A DNA stretch of 29,138 nucleotides from Zygnema cylindricum. Taxonomy: Eukaryota; Streptophyta; Zygnematophyceae; Zygnematales; Zygnemataceae. Shown in pieces: positions 21,180-29,138 of the stretch. The notes beneath the pieces are model-generated. The model did not search any database. It was not told the origin of the DNA and saw nothing but the letters and a program-made list of their open reading frames with translations. The position numbers and the translations under genes were made by a program. The number at the start of each line of letters is the position of its first letter. Positions within the stretch are counted from its first letter, which is position 1. The stretch spans positions 429,582 to 458,719 of the forward strand of contig JBBHKE010002609.1 of assembly GCA_037447655.1 (NCBI GenBank). Direction: 5' to 3'.

Positions 21180-21679
21180 CATAGTTCAAAAGTAGGCGTT
21201 TTTATGGTAGGCCTTTGGTAGGCGCACAAAACTTGGCACAAAACTCGCGCAGTAGGCATACTGTGTGTGCGTTTGTGCACACTTTTGTACGAGCGTACGA
21301 ATCTGACTTATGATCATAGTACAGCGCACGTCGCTGGACGAAATTTCAACGAACTGACACAGCGTAGGATGAGTTATGTTATGGGCTTTTCATGTGATCT
21401 TCTTACATCGCTACTTTGATCAGCGACCATCCGATCGTCCAAATCTGACGGTATATATAAAAAATACCTCAAAACTCACAGATTTTATTTTTTTTGTCCG
21501 AATGTTTGTCAAAATTTAGACATGACGTTTAATTCTCTATCGATCGATATGCAACTCAACCCTGTTACTATTTTTTTTCATTTTGCGACCAATACAATAT
21601 GGGTCTTAAGGTCATATTGTATGTTTTACATACAATAGGCATATTGTATGGGCCTACTTTCACCTACTTTTGAACTATG
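21180..21679 (+). mobile_element. 500-bp hAT-like MITE
   Basis: The ends CATAGTTCAAAAGTAGG and CCTACTTTTGAACTATG are inverted repeats. The flanking 8-mers ATTCTTAC and ATTCTAAT match at six of eight positions, compatible with an aged 8-bp duplication, and CATAG fits the CANNG start of hAT termini. Secondary AGGC / ATATTGTATG repeats occur inside. No coding content. Confidence 0.55.
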
Positions 21680-21818
21680 ATTCTAATATTAGCTCTATCA
21701 CCGATTTTAAAATTCTTTTTAAATAACAAACTAACCCGGGGGGGTGAGTGGTCCATAACAGAACGTGTAAAATAGATACACCTAGCTTTTTTATGTAGAT
21801 TATAGAGACAATGTAATT

Positions 21819-22034
21819 CTCCGTGTATCACTATTAGTGCTAATAATTATTTCGCCACTTAAAACATCTTTTCCACGTACACACTTGTCCGATTTCTAAT
21901 TTGAGACCGCCAATCGGAAGGTGAAAATATTACCTTTTAATCGCAACTGTCACATCCATAATCCGACTGGTGTGTACAGAGAAAAAACGTTTTAAGTGGC
22001 AAAAAAACATTAACACTAATAGCGATTCACGGTG
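21819..22034 (+). mobile_element. 216-bp hairpin MITE, copy 1
   Basis: The right end CACTAATAGCGATTCACGGTG with TA flank pairs with a worn left end CTCCGTGTATCACTATTAGT. Inner arms CGCCACTTAAAACATCTTTT and the near complement AAAACGTTTTAAGTGGC make almost the whole element a long imperfect hairpin. It is about 80% similar by eye to 23182-23399. Confidence 0.75.
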
Positions 22035-22128
22035 TACTGTACCAGTCTACCACACATGTTTTCACACATGGCAAAGGCCATGTGCCTTCTGACAAGGTGG
22101 ACGCAAATCCACTAAAATCCAAGAGAAA

Positions 22129-23071
22129 GGGTACGTCCCCATGTAATCGGTACTTTGATAAAGTATTTTGGACTGTAGTGAAGATTCTCCGTACTACTTT
22201 GAACAGCGTCCCTATGTGCGAAAATGAAATCGGAACTTTGACATGTGACGGTTGTAGACGTAGGTACATATTGTGACGATTGAAGGCGACTACGAAACTT
22301 CCGACGATTAGTGACGCCAACAAAAACAGCGAAAGTTGTAGACGTCTATATTATTGTGAAATTGCAGATGTTTAGGGTTTGGTGACATTGTGACGTCACG
22401 CTCAATTGTGACAACGTCGACGTCACGGATTCAAGAACTTTCCGCCATGGTTTCCCAATTTCACTTTTTCTACTTTTATCATTCGACTTGCCATTAAATA
22501 AAAACCTAAAAAAAATCAAAAAATATATTTTTCAAAGATCTTTCATTTTATACCAATATTGTCGTGTCTCATTCTAAAAAGTGTGAGATACAAGCGATAG
22601 TGTGAGAGGGGGAGAGGAGAGGCGATGACGGCAAAATATTATGCAAATGACCCATGAATGCAAGTGGAAGTCCGAGACCCCTGCAAAAATTTTTCCGTAC
22701 ATTGCGCGTGATTGGCACGGATAAAAATAGCGAGGACTCTCCCTCGTCCAAAATTTTTACAAATCGTGTGGCGCGTGCCTGGTTCGTTTTTCATTCGCTG
22801 TTTGGGCGGTACTTGAACTAAAATCACCCCCTCGAGGTGATTTTGGATGAAGTTTTTTTTTGGGCTGGATTCTTTTGCCCGAGGGTCGAAATGGGGAAAA
22901 CGCCAAAATGCGTTCACATGACGACATACACATCCAAAAGTACGAATTGACGTTCACTCTACTATGGTAAAAATGATTTTCTCGTACGGTTAAAAATTTT
23001 GTCAAAGTTCCCTGAATTTAAGGGCAAAAAGACAGAGAAAAGTAGATACTTTAATACACGGGGACTTACCC
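22129..23071 (+). mobile_element. 943-bp TIR element, complete copy
   Basis: Ends GGGTACGTCCCCATGT and ACACGGGGACTTACCC are inverted repeats, flanked by AAA on both sides (22126-22128, 23072-23074). The left subterminal part has repeated TGTAGACGT and GTGACGTCA words. The right part holds a 9-bp-stem hairpin AAAATCACC...GGTGATTTT (22820-22844). It is homologous in reverse to 1-800, and its ends resemble those of the 730-762 bp elements, so it is probably a longer subfamily. No transposase. Confidence 0.75.
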
Positions 23072-23181
23072 AAAGTCTTTCCCGAAAGATATACTGTCAC
23101 GCTCCTACCGTCACGTCATCAACTTCGTGGTTTCCCGCTCGTCAAATTTTCGTTTCGACAATGCTAAGGTTGGAAAAGCAA

Positions 23182-23399
23182 CAACCGTGAATCGCTATTA
23201 GCGTCAATGCTTTTTTCGCCACTTATAACATCTTTTCTCCGTACACACTTGTCGGCTTTTCAATTTGAGACCGTCAATCGGAAGCTGAGAATGCTAACTT
23301 TCAATGGCAACCGTCAGATCCATAATCTGACAAGTGAGTACGGAGAAAAAATGTTTTAGGTGGCGAAAAAAACATTGACGCTAATAGCGATTCACGGTG
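23182..23399 (+). mobile_element. About 218-bp hairpin MITE, copy 2
   Basis: Homologous and parallel to 21819-22034: shared CCGTGAATCGCTATTAGYG, CGCCACTTA.AACATCTTTT, CGTACACACTTGTC, TTTGAGACCG.CAATCGGAAG and the complementary right arm. The TA borders are eroded. No coding capacity. Confidence 0.75.
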
Positions 23400-23402
23400 A
23401 AG

Positions 23403-23680
23403 CATTAAAAACGACACAGCGTTTGCGAAGATAAAGGGGATTTCAGTGGTATAATGGCATAGTACGCATATGATATAGTACGAAAGAACATATTTCATTA
23501 TTGAAATTGTTTTATTTGTAAAATCTTTGACGATTTTCAATATAGGATCGTTAACTTACGTGGTAGCACTCAAATCAGGAGACGTCGCTTTGCACGCATT
23601 ACCTTATGGCACCAGGTCCTCAATATTACAGCCAGTAATGTTGTCCGTACAATTAAAGAGACCGGATGGAACCACGGCTT
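23403..23680 (+). mobile_element. Degenerate partial copy of the 760-bp element
   Basis: The part 23518-23560 (TTTGACGATTTTCAATATA.GATC, then TTACGTGGTA.CACTC) matches 7905-7955, and GGATGGAACCACGG near 23665 matches the right end at 8050-8064. The left boundary is unclear. It directly abuts the TA-element that starts at 23686. Confidence 0.5.
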
Positions 23681-23685
23681 TGCTA

Positions 23686-24193
23686 CAGTGAATCATTATA
23701 GTGTTAATAACAGTATATTCACACCCTTCAATTTTGACACTTGAACCATAAATAGAATTAATAATACTAATTTTTTCTTTAACTTAATATAGTTACAGTT
23801 TAATTAGCGGCATTGACTCTAAATTGGCCAGTTTTAAATAGTGTAGTGTACAAAATGTGCCAATCCGTACTAAAACGGCTTGTTTTGGTACAAATGTACA
23901 AAGTGTCAGACAACGGCGTCGAGACTGCGCTGACACTTGAAAGCACTCTCATAATTGATTTCCAGTAATAAAGGCATGTGAAATCACGCGAACATGTTCT
24001 CACATGTTCAAACGTCGACTATGTGAACTCATGCTGGGCTACAGTATGGGAAAGAATATTCTAATTCGTGTTCGATGTATAAATTAGAGTTGACGTTTTG
24101 TTGGCGCGAGAGCATGAAACCCAATATAGTGTTAATAACACTATTTGTTTCTTTAAATATATAATTTATCAACGCTATAAGAGATTCACAGTG
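23686..24193 (+). mobile_element. 508-bp TA-flanked element
   Basis: The left end CAGTGAATCATTATAGTGTT and right end ...AACGCTATAAGAGATTCACAGTG are imperfect inverted repeats with TA at both borders (23684-23685, 24194-24195). The left interior is homologous to the host element at 7181-7304. It keeps an uninterrupted AATTAGCG (about 23803-23810), where that host carries the 760-bp insertion. Confidence 0.7.
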
Positions 24194-24195
24194 TA

Positions 24196-24628
24196 GTGTC
24201 GATTCAAAATAAGAAAAATCATGTTTATTCACTGCAAGGAGACTTCATAAAAAAAATATTCAACTGTCAATTTTTCGTCATTGAAATTTGAGAACCTGGT
24301 TCAATTACGGAATAAACATACATACATAGTTTTGAGGAAATACATACATTATTTTTCAAGAATTGAAAAATGGGAGAATATAAAAGAAAACGGGACGGGA
24401 ACAATGAACAAACATAGGGGCTTTTAGTGAAGTGTTGTGCTACATTTAGGCAAAAAGTGGTCATTTCAATGTATTTTTCTATGATTGGGAAATCAGTTCC
24501 TATCCACGCCAACATCCAACGGATATAAATTGTCCAATCATGGAAAATATCCTTGCAATGAACAGTTTGAATTGGTTTTTAACCTACGTTGAATTGGTTT
24601 TTAAGTGGGAAACTAATCGACCACCTCA
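24196..24628. other. Unassigned intergenic stretch
   Basis: No gene or defined repeat seen, apart from two direct GAATTGGTTTTTAA words near 24570 and 24590. Confidence 0.4.
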
Positions 24629-24669
24629 GCCCCTAAAATTAGCCCCTAAAATTAGCTCCTAAAATTAAC
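24629..24669 (+). repeat. Triplet of GCCCCTAAAATTA units
   Basis: Three tandem units of about 14 bp, the last one altered (GCTCCTAAAATTA). No function evident. Confidence 0.7.
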
Positions 24670-24792
24670 TGAAATCGAGAAGAAAATTTCATTAAACTAC
24701 GTCTTGAAAACAAAAGGTGAAGCTTGGGAAAGTAACAAAAACCAAAAAGGATTTTTCAGAAAACAAAGTTTTGGAACAAAAGGTGAAGTGTT

Positions 24793-24870
24793 GTGCGACA
24801 CCAAGACTTCCTGGGAGGTCACCCATCCCAGTACTATTCTGGCCCATGGGCGCTTAGCTGCAGAGTTCTT
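24793..24870 (-). pseudogene. 5S rRNA-derived fragment (3' two thirds)
   Basis: The minus strand reads AGAACTCTGCAGCTAAGCG, then GTACTGGGATGGGTGACC, TCCCAGGAAGTC and GTGTCGCAC. These match in order eukaryotic 5S rRNA from about position 40 to its 3' end, including the C-box GGATGGGTGACC of the internal promoter. The first roughly 40 nt are missing: the match stops at CTTGAAATTGG, where a TTGGAAA minisatellite begins. Several internal differences and the truncation make a functional gene unlikely. It could be a retroposed 5S copy, a stray unit, or part of a 5S-derived SINE. Confidence 0.75.
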
Positions 24871-25100
24871 GAAATTGGAGATTGGAGATTGGAAATTGGA
24901 AAGTGGAAATTAGAAATCAAAGCTTACAAATTGGAAGAAATTGGAAATTGGAACATTATAAATTTTAAATTGGAAATGAAGATTGAAACCATAAACTGTA
25001 AACTGTAAACTAACTTGAAACTTGAAATTGGAAATTGGTTAACTTGAAAATATAAATTGGAAACTGGACATTGAAAGTATAGACATTAAAAACCAAAGAT
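24871..25100 (+). repeat. ATTGGAAA-type minisatellite
   Basis: Irregular tandem repetition of ATTGGARATTGGAAA-like units with decayed AAACTTGAAA and AAACTGTAAAC variants. It begins exactly at the truncated end of the 5S fragment. Confidence 0.75.
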
Positions 25101-25645
25101 CGAACATCAGACATTGGATATGCACGACGAGTCATCAATCACAAAAAAAAATCAATATCCACAAAAACTTTCGACAAGATTCCTCCAAAAAAAATTGAAG
25201 AAACAAAACCAAATACAATTTTTGTTGTACATTCATCCATTCAGAACTACAGAAATTCTGTTCCAAAAATCGGCAAATTATTAAAAAGAAAGCAGCGATT
25301 TCAAAAAAAAGGGAAATGGAAGACACAGTCCTCCTAATATTTTTGAAAGAGCAGGAAAAAAATAATAAAAATTCACAAGCTGCCCATAAATCGCTACAGG
25401 TAAAAATATGAGCAGAAAAAACTACATGTGTTGACCTTTCAACAATTATATATAATGCAAAAACAGATGAAAGTAAAAAAAAAAGCAACTTCTACTCAAA
25501 TTAATGATGGTGAGAGTACATTTCCTAATTCTCCTTGCAATTCACAAGAATTCCTGTCGATGACTAAAGTTGACTTTTATTCAAAACCTCAAGTACACTT
25601 TTTCCATCACCCAGCCTTTTAATTTACCATTTTCTGACCTAATTT
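25101..25645. other. Downstream side of the hydrolase gene, no gene seen
   Basis: A-rich on the plus strand. It should include the 3' UTR of the minus-strand hydrolase near 25645. No polyadenylation signal is assigned, and no other gene is supported. Confidence 0.4.
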
Positions 25646-28600
25646 TTACCCAATTTTCCACGTTTCCGCAAATTTCCGTCCCGTTTCAAAGCCTACCGGA
25701 ACCGAAGATAACTTCTTCCCACTTTTCGAGTCTTCCGAAATAGGTTTGGGATCCTCGAGAGGAACGGTTATAAAGTCATTCACCAAATCCGTTGGTAAAT
25801 CTTTTCCGTTAGACGGTAACAAATGACGGCATGAATGTACTACGGCCGCATAGAACCCCGGAGCGTTGTCGAGAAACGCGAAATGACCAGCCTGAATAAG
25901 AATAATAAATAAGAACATTAGTTACAATTTTTTCACACGTTTTCACACAAACCAAACCCACAATACTTTCTTTCGTCTCTCTTTCTCTCTCTCTCTCACC
26001 TCTCTCTCGCATCTCTCTCGCAATGTCTCTCTTGCCTCTCTCTCACTCTCTCTCTCTCTCCTCGCCTCTTCCTCTCTCTCCCTCTCTCTCACCCCCCACT
26101 TTCTCGACCTTCCCCTCTCTCTCTTTCTCTCTCTATCTCTTGTCAGATGGGGTCACATCTTCTAAAGTCGTCAAATATTCAAACCAATCGAACAATTTGA
26201 TACATTTAAAACTTTTGCCAGATTATCTAGGAATATAAAGTACAAAAAGAAAAAACAAATGACGTCAGACTTGGTTCCAAAATAAATGCCCTGATAACAT
26301 CATAACAGTTTATGTCACCTCTCGTCACCTTTTGTTATTTCACAGCATGTCACGTCACATCATGTCACAACATGACATCACACATAATGTTATTATTATT
26401 CGACATCATCAATAATAATATGTCATGCAATAAAATGTGATGCAATATGGCCTAACAACCTCACAAACTCGTACCACTATTAGTCTTCACATTTCATTCG
26501 CAATCCTACAATTTCGTTAGTAAATCTGACGTAAAATTACTCGCAAAAAACTTAACAAAAATGTACTATATCTCAGGGGACATCAATAAAACCCAACTGT
26601 GTACAATAAGACTATCCTTATACACAGGTTATGTGACATTTGTCACATCACCCACCTTCTCCAACCGGAGGACTTGGGCTGGAACCGGCATTTGCTTCGC
26701 CGTGTCTCTTCCCGCCACGTAGTCCATCCAATCGTGAACTCCGTAACAAAAAGTGGTCGGAACTTTCCAATCCTTCGCACTGTATCCCTCCGAATATTAT
26801 ATAAGCGTGATTAATTAGCATAACATAACATAACATAACACAACATAAACATAACATACCATAACATCACATCACGTCACGTCACGTCACATAACATCAC
26901 ACAACACAACATTTGTTGAACTACAAAATTAGATGAGCGAGATTAATGAACTAAATGATTAACAAAGTAGTTAAAAAATTTACGATCTCTCGCACCGTAA
27001 ACGTTCCTCCCTCCGACATCCATCGCAAGAATCCCTCCAAACATTCGATTAAAACTGACGAGCAATAATCTATCAAATCATGAACTCCATAATTCATCGC
27101 ATAACAAACTCCATAACTCCTCCCGAAACGTTAAAAAGAAATCGTCGATTGAATTACAACATCTTTCGACAAACTCTTTGTGCCTAAATATACCAATCCT
27201 CTCCACTACAACAAAAAAATCTGAAAAAGAGGGGGAAAGAAGAGAAAATAAAACATTAAAAAAACTAACCTTTTTGAAAGAGGAGCCCGGGCAAAAGCTC
27301 CAAAAGAGAAAATTTGTTTAAGACAAAACTCTCCACTGGCCCGTCCCGCGAGAGTATGGTAGCAATAATCTGCCCAGCCAATCAGCCGGTAAGCATCGCT
27401 TAATTTTTAATTTAAGTTTTCTTTTCTTTTTACTTTTTTCTTTTTTTGTTAAAAGCTCTGAAGTTGCTTCAAAAACCCATCTTCTTTAACATTTTAACAC
27501 CGTCACATTCTCTGCATGCGACAAATGTCACACAGCGACAACAATCAGTCTGTGTACGTGTGACAAATGTCACATGCATTATGCCACGTTCCCTGCATAC
27601 GTGACAAATGTCACACAATAACACCAATATGCGACAAATGTCACACAAAACATGTCACAATCACCGCGGATGTGACAATGTCACACGATAACACCTTGTA
27701 TGTGTGCAAAATGTCACATTCCTTCCAATGCGTGACAAATGTCAAGTTCTCTTACCCGGAAGGCTCGACTTCCAATGTGTGACAAATGTCACATTCCTTA
27801 CAACGTGTGACAAATGTCACGTTATCTTACCCGTAAAGAGAGGAGCCTCCTCGGGACTCAACAAGAGCCCTTGAGCTCGAGCCCCGAATCTTGTTGAAGT
27901 ATATCCCTCCACCACTCGGGGCCCCATTCGACCGGTTGCCCTGTCAAATATAAATCACTATTAGAGATAACCACTCTAATAAGAAATAAGCGTTTCTTTT
28001 TACCGGAGATCATGAATTAGTGTTGACAAAAACTATTTAAGTAAGACGACCAAAATGAGCCACGTTAAAAGACATTATATAGTGTAGTGAGTTCTAACGA
28101 AGTTTAAACGCTAAAAATAACTTTAATTATATACTAATTCACTAACTTTAAAAGCGGCAGGCGGTGTAGTACTACACATAGGGTATAAATGGACTAAATG
28201 GGTATTACAATAAATTATAATTTTGGGGATTGCTGTTTCGTTTGTTGTTGTTTGTTTATGTTTTTTAGAAAGTTTTTCTTCACCTGATTATAAGAATAGA
28301 ACATTGGACATTTTACATATTTTTTTCCGGATTTAACTTGGCTTTCAAGTTGTTTTTGTCTTTTTCTACTTCTTTAAAGATTTTTGAGTATATCTGAACG
28401 ACATTCTACAACTATTTTTTTATTCGGATAAGACGAACTGTTTAAATAAAATAAATCATCACGCCATTGAAAAATGTGAATTTCACATAATTAGAATGGG
28501 AAAGTCAAAGTTTTCTTCTAAAGAATTGAAAGGTTTTCGGAAATTTTCAATAGTTTGGGGAATTTGGAAGTTGTTGGTTTTGAAATTTTCGGGAACTTGA

Positions 28601-29099
28601 AATATAACACAGAGGATGAATACTTGAAGAAATTTGAAAGATCAAAGTTAAAAAATAGCGCAAAATTCCAAAACTTTTACAGAATTTCGTAAATTGCAAG
28701 TTGTTGAGAATTTCCAGAAGATTGTCACAATTTAAAAAAAAAATGTAAAAGACTCTCACGAACTTGCGAAAAATAAAATAAAATTGGGAAACAGTAAAAA
28801 ATCCTGGGATTTGTAAAAACAAGGATTTGTAAAAACAAAGATTCGTAAAAACAACGATTTGTAAAAACAAGGATTTGTAAAAAAAAAAGGATTTGTAAAA
28901 ACAATAAAAAAAAAGATCAAGAAGTCGTAAAAAAAAAAAAAAAATCTTACCTGATAAGAATTTGAGGCCTCCAATTGCTTTCCCACACAAAATTAGCGAC
29001 GGAACCTTTCCATGTGGAACGGAACTGAGCCATTGTAACAGATTCCTCCGCGAATCCCGCGGGACCCACCAGGATTAGGTGTTGGACTCGGTCGGGATA
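25646..29099 (-). CDS. ABHD4/5 (CGI-58)-type alpha/beta hydrolase, C-terminal five exons
   Basis: Minus-strand exons are 29099-28951, 27940-27831, 27369-27270, 26779-26656 and 25891-25646. All introns are GT-AG and all phases agree, giving 242 residues to the stop. The upstream part lies beyond the window; an acceptor with a long CT tract precedes 29099. Exon by exon the product follows plant CGI-58: HLILVGPAGF and RSTWKGSVANF; MGPRVVEGY and RFGA; ASGEFCLKQIFSFGAFAR; DWKVPTTFCYGVHDWMDY; and AGHFAFLDN. The last contains the H-x4-D motif that CGI-58 proteins use for lysophosphatidic acid acyltransfer, and the probable catalytic His. The nucleophile elbow is expected just upstream, outside the window, so hydrolase versus coactivator cannot be judged. 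Members act on glycerolipids at lipid droplets or membranes. The tail after the conserved fold is hydrophilic, about 50 residues. Confidence 0.9.
25976..26142 (+). repeat. CT microsatellite in hydrolase intron
   Basis: Nearly pure CTCTCT/CCTCTC on the plus strand, inside the last hydrolase intron (25892-26655). On the transcribed strand it is GA-rich, so it is not a pyrimidine tract for splicing. Confidence 0.85.
26633..26646. repeat. Palindromic motif just after a splice donor
   Basis: GTGACATTTGTCAC begins 10 nt inside the intron that follows the exon ending at 26656. It is the same motif as the array at 27518-27820. Confidence 0.8.
26819..26911 (+). repeat. Pentanucleotide repeats (CATAA)n and (CACGT)n
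   Basis: A run of ACATA/ACACA units changes into TCACGTCACG units. It lies in the third hydrolase intron of the window. No function evident. Confidence 0.85.
26980..27091 (-). pseudogene. Degenerate copies of the neighbouring hydrolase exon
   Basis: In the intron upstream of exon 26779-26656, three segments resemble parts of that exon. 27064-27090 corresponds to the YGVHDWMDY coding segment with 21 of 27 identical bases. 27024-27052 and about 26983-27020 both resemble its acceptor region (CGGAGGGA...TGCGAAGGAT). Differences include several C-to-T changes on the coding strand. They are not in usable splice context and probably record local tandem duplication. Confidence 0.5.
27518..27820. repeat. 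Array of nine GTGACAAATGTCAC palindromes
   Basis: Copies or close variants start at 27518, 27560, 27601, 27631, 27672, 27704, 27732, 27779 and 27807, spaced 28-47 nt. The 6-bp arms GTGACA/TGTCAC flank an AA centre. Spacer words such as CGATAACACC and ACATTCCTT also recur, so the array grew by duplication. It lies in the second hydrolase intron of the window and begins 10 nt after the splice donor at 27830. Confidence 0.85.
27945..28171. mobile_element. Possible worn TA-type MITE in hydrolase intron
   Basis: GCAGGCGGTGTA ending about 28169 resembles the right terminus of the TA-elements, and AATCACTATTAGAG near 27954 resembles a left terminus. The match is weak and the borders are uncertain. 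Confidence 0.25.
28807..28903 (+). repeat. 16-bp minisatellite GGATTTGTAAAAACAA
   Basis: About six tandem units with small changes (AGATTCG, CGATTTG). It lies close to the donor of the first hydrolase intron in the window. On the transcribed strand it reads as T-rich TTGTTTTTACAAATCC. Confidence 0.85.
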
Positions 29100-29101
29100 C
29101 T

Positions 29102-29138
29102 GGGAGAGGGAGAGGGAGGGAGAGAGAGAGAGAGAGAG
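29102..29138 (-). other. Long CT tract before a hydrolase splice acceptor
   Basis: The minus strand reads CTCTCT... then CCCTCTCCCAG directly before the exon at 29099. It can serve as the polypyrimidine tract of the upstream intron, and is itself a microsatellite that continues off the window. Confidence 0.7.

Noticed and set aside
24793-24870. Functional 5S rRNA gene
   Set aside because: The first third is missing and there are several internal changes.
27518-27820. CRISPR-like array of short repeats with spacers
   Set aside because: The repeats are only 14 bp, the spacers are themselves repetitive, and the array lies in an intron of a eukaryotic gene.
28547-28990. Phe/Tyr-rich minus-strand open frames
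   Set aside because: They read through T-rich intron sequence and the 16-bp minisatellite of the hydrolase gene.
1-29138. tRNA genes
   Set aside because: Visual search for B-box words found no candidate with a plausible cloverleaf; a covariance-model scan would be needed to be sure.

Overview
This is nuclear DNA of a eukaryote. Coding sequence is broken by GT-AG introns with pyrimidine tracts, and the window is AT-rich and full of non-autonomous DNA transposons and simple repeats. I cannot name the species. Plant-like LRR exons, a plant-like CGI-58 relative and an SLC43-type carrier would fit an alga or another free-living protist with intron-rich genes; this is inference only. 

Layout. (1) 1-800: one end of a long DNA-transposon-like element, cut by the window edge. 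(2) 1472-5419, plus strand: a six-exon gene for a 535-residue SLC43/FMP42-type major facilitator, apparently complete. (3) 5420-14600: a transposon-dominated tract holding two 199-bp TA-flanked MITEs, a 762-bp element with TAA duplications, a TA-element carrying a second element nested inside it, a 135-bp dimer element, an LRR-like relic, and a decayed minus-strand coding block with about 56-residue repeats. (4) about 14630-16710, plus strand: a Ty1/copia relic with an internal deletion and an insertion. (5) 16884-18496, minus strand: part of a leucine-rich-repeat gene, with three consecutive exons of exactly 72 nt, each encoding one 24-residue LRR, plus an upstream LRR exon. (6) 18640-24200: a minisatellite, a CT-rich tract and more transposons, several nested. 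(7) 24629-25100: simple repeats fused to a partial 5S rRNA sequence. (8) 25646-29099, minus strand: the last five exons of an ABHD4/5 (CGI-58)-type alpha/beta hydrolase; its upstream exons lie beyond the window. 

The two well-preserved genes are unrelated in function (membrane transport; lipid metabolism), and nothing suggests they work together. The most unusual observations are: the 72-nt LRR exon array; nested transposons whose ends and target duplications are confirmed by unoccupied paralogous sites inside the same window; a palindrome (GTGACAAATGTCAC) repeated in the hydrolase introns and placed about 10 nt after two splice donors; decayed copies of one hydrolase exon in its upstream intron; and the unrecognised tandem-repeat protein relic.
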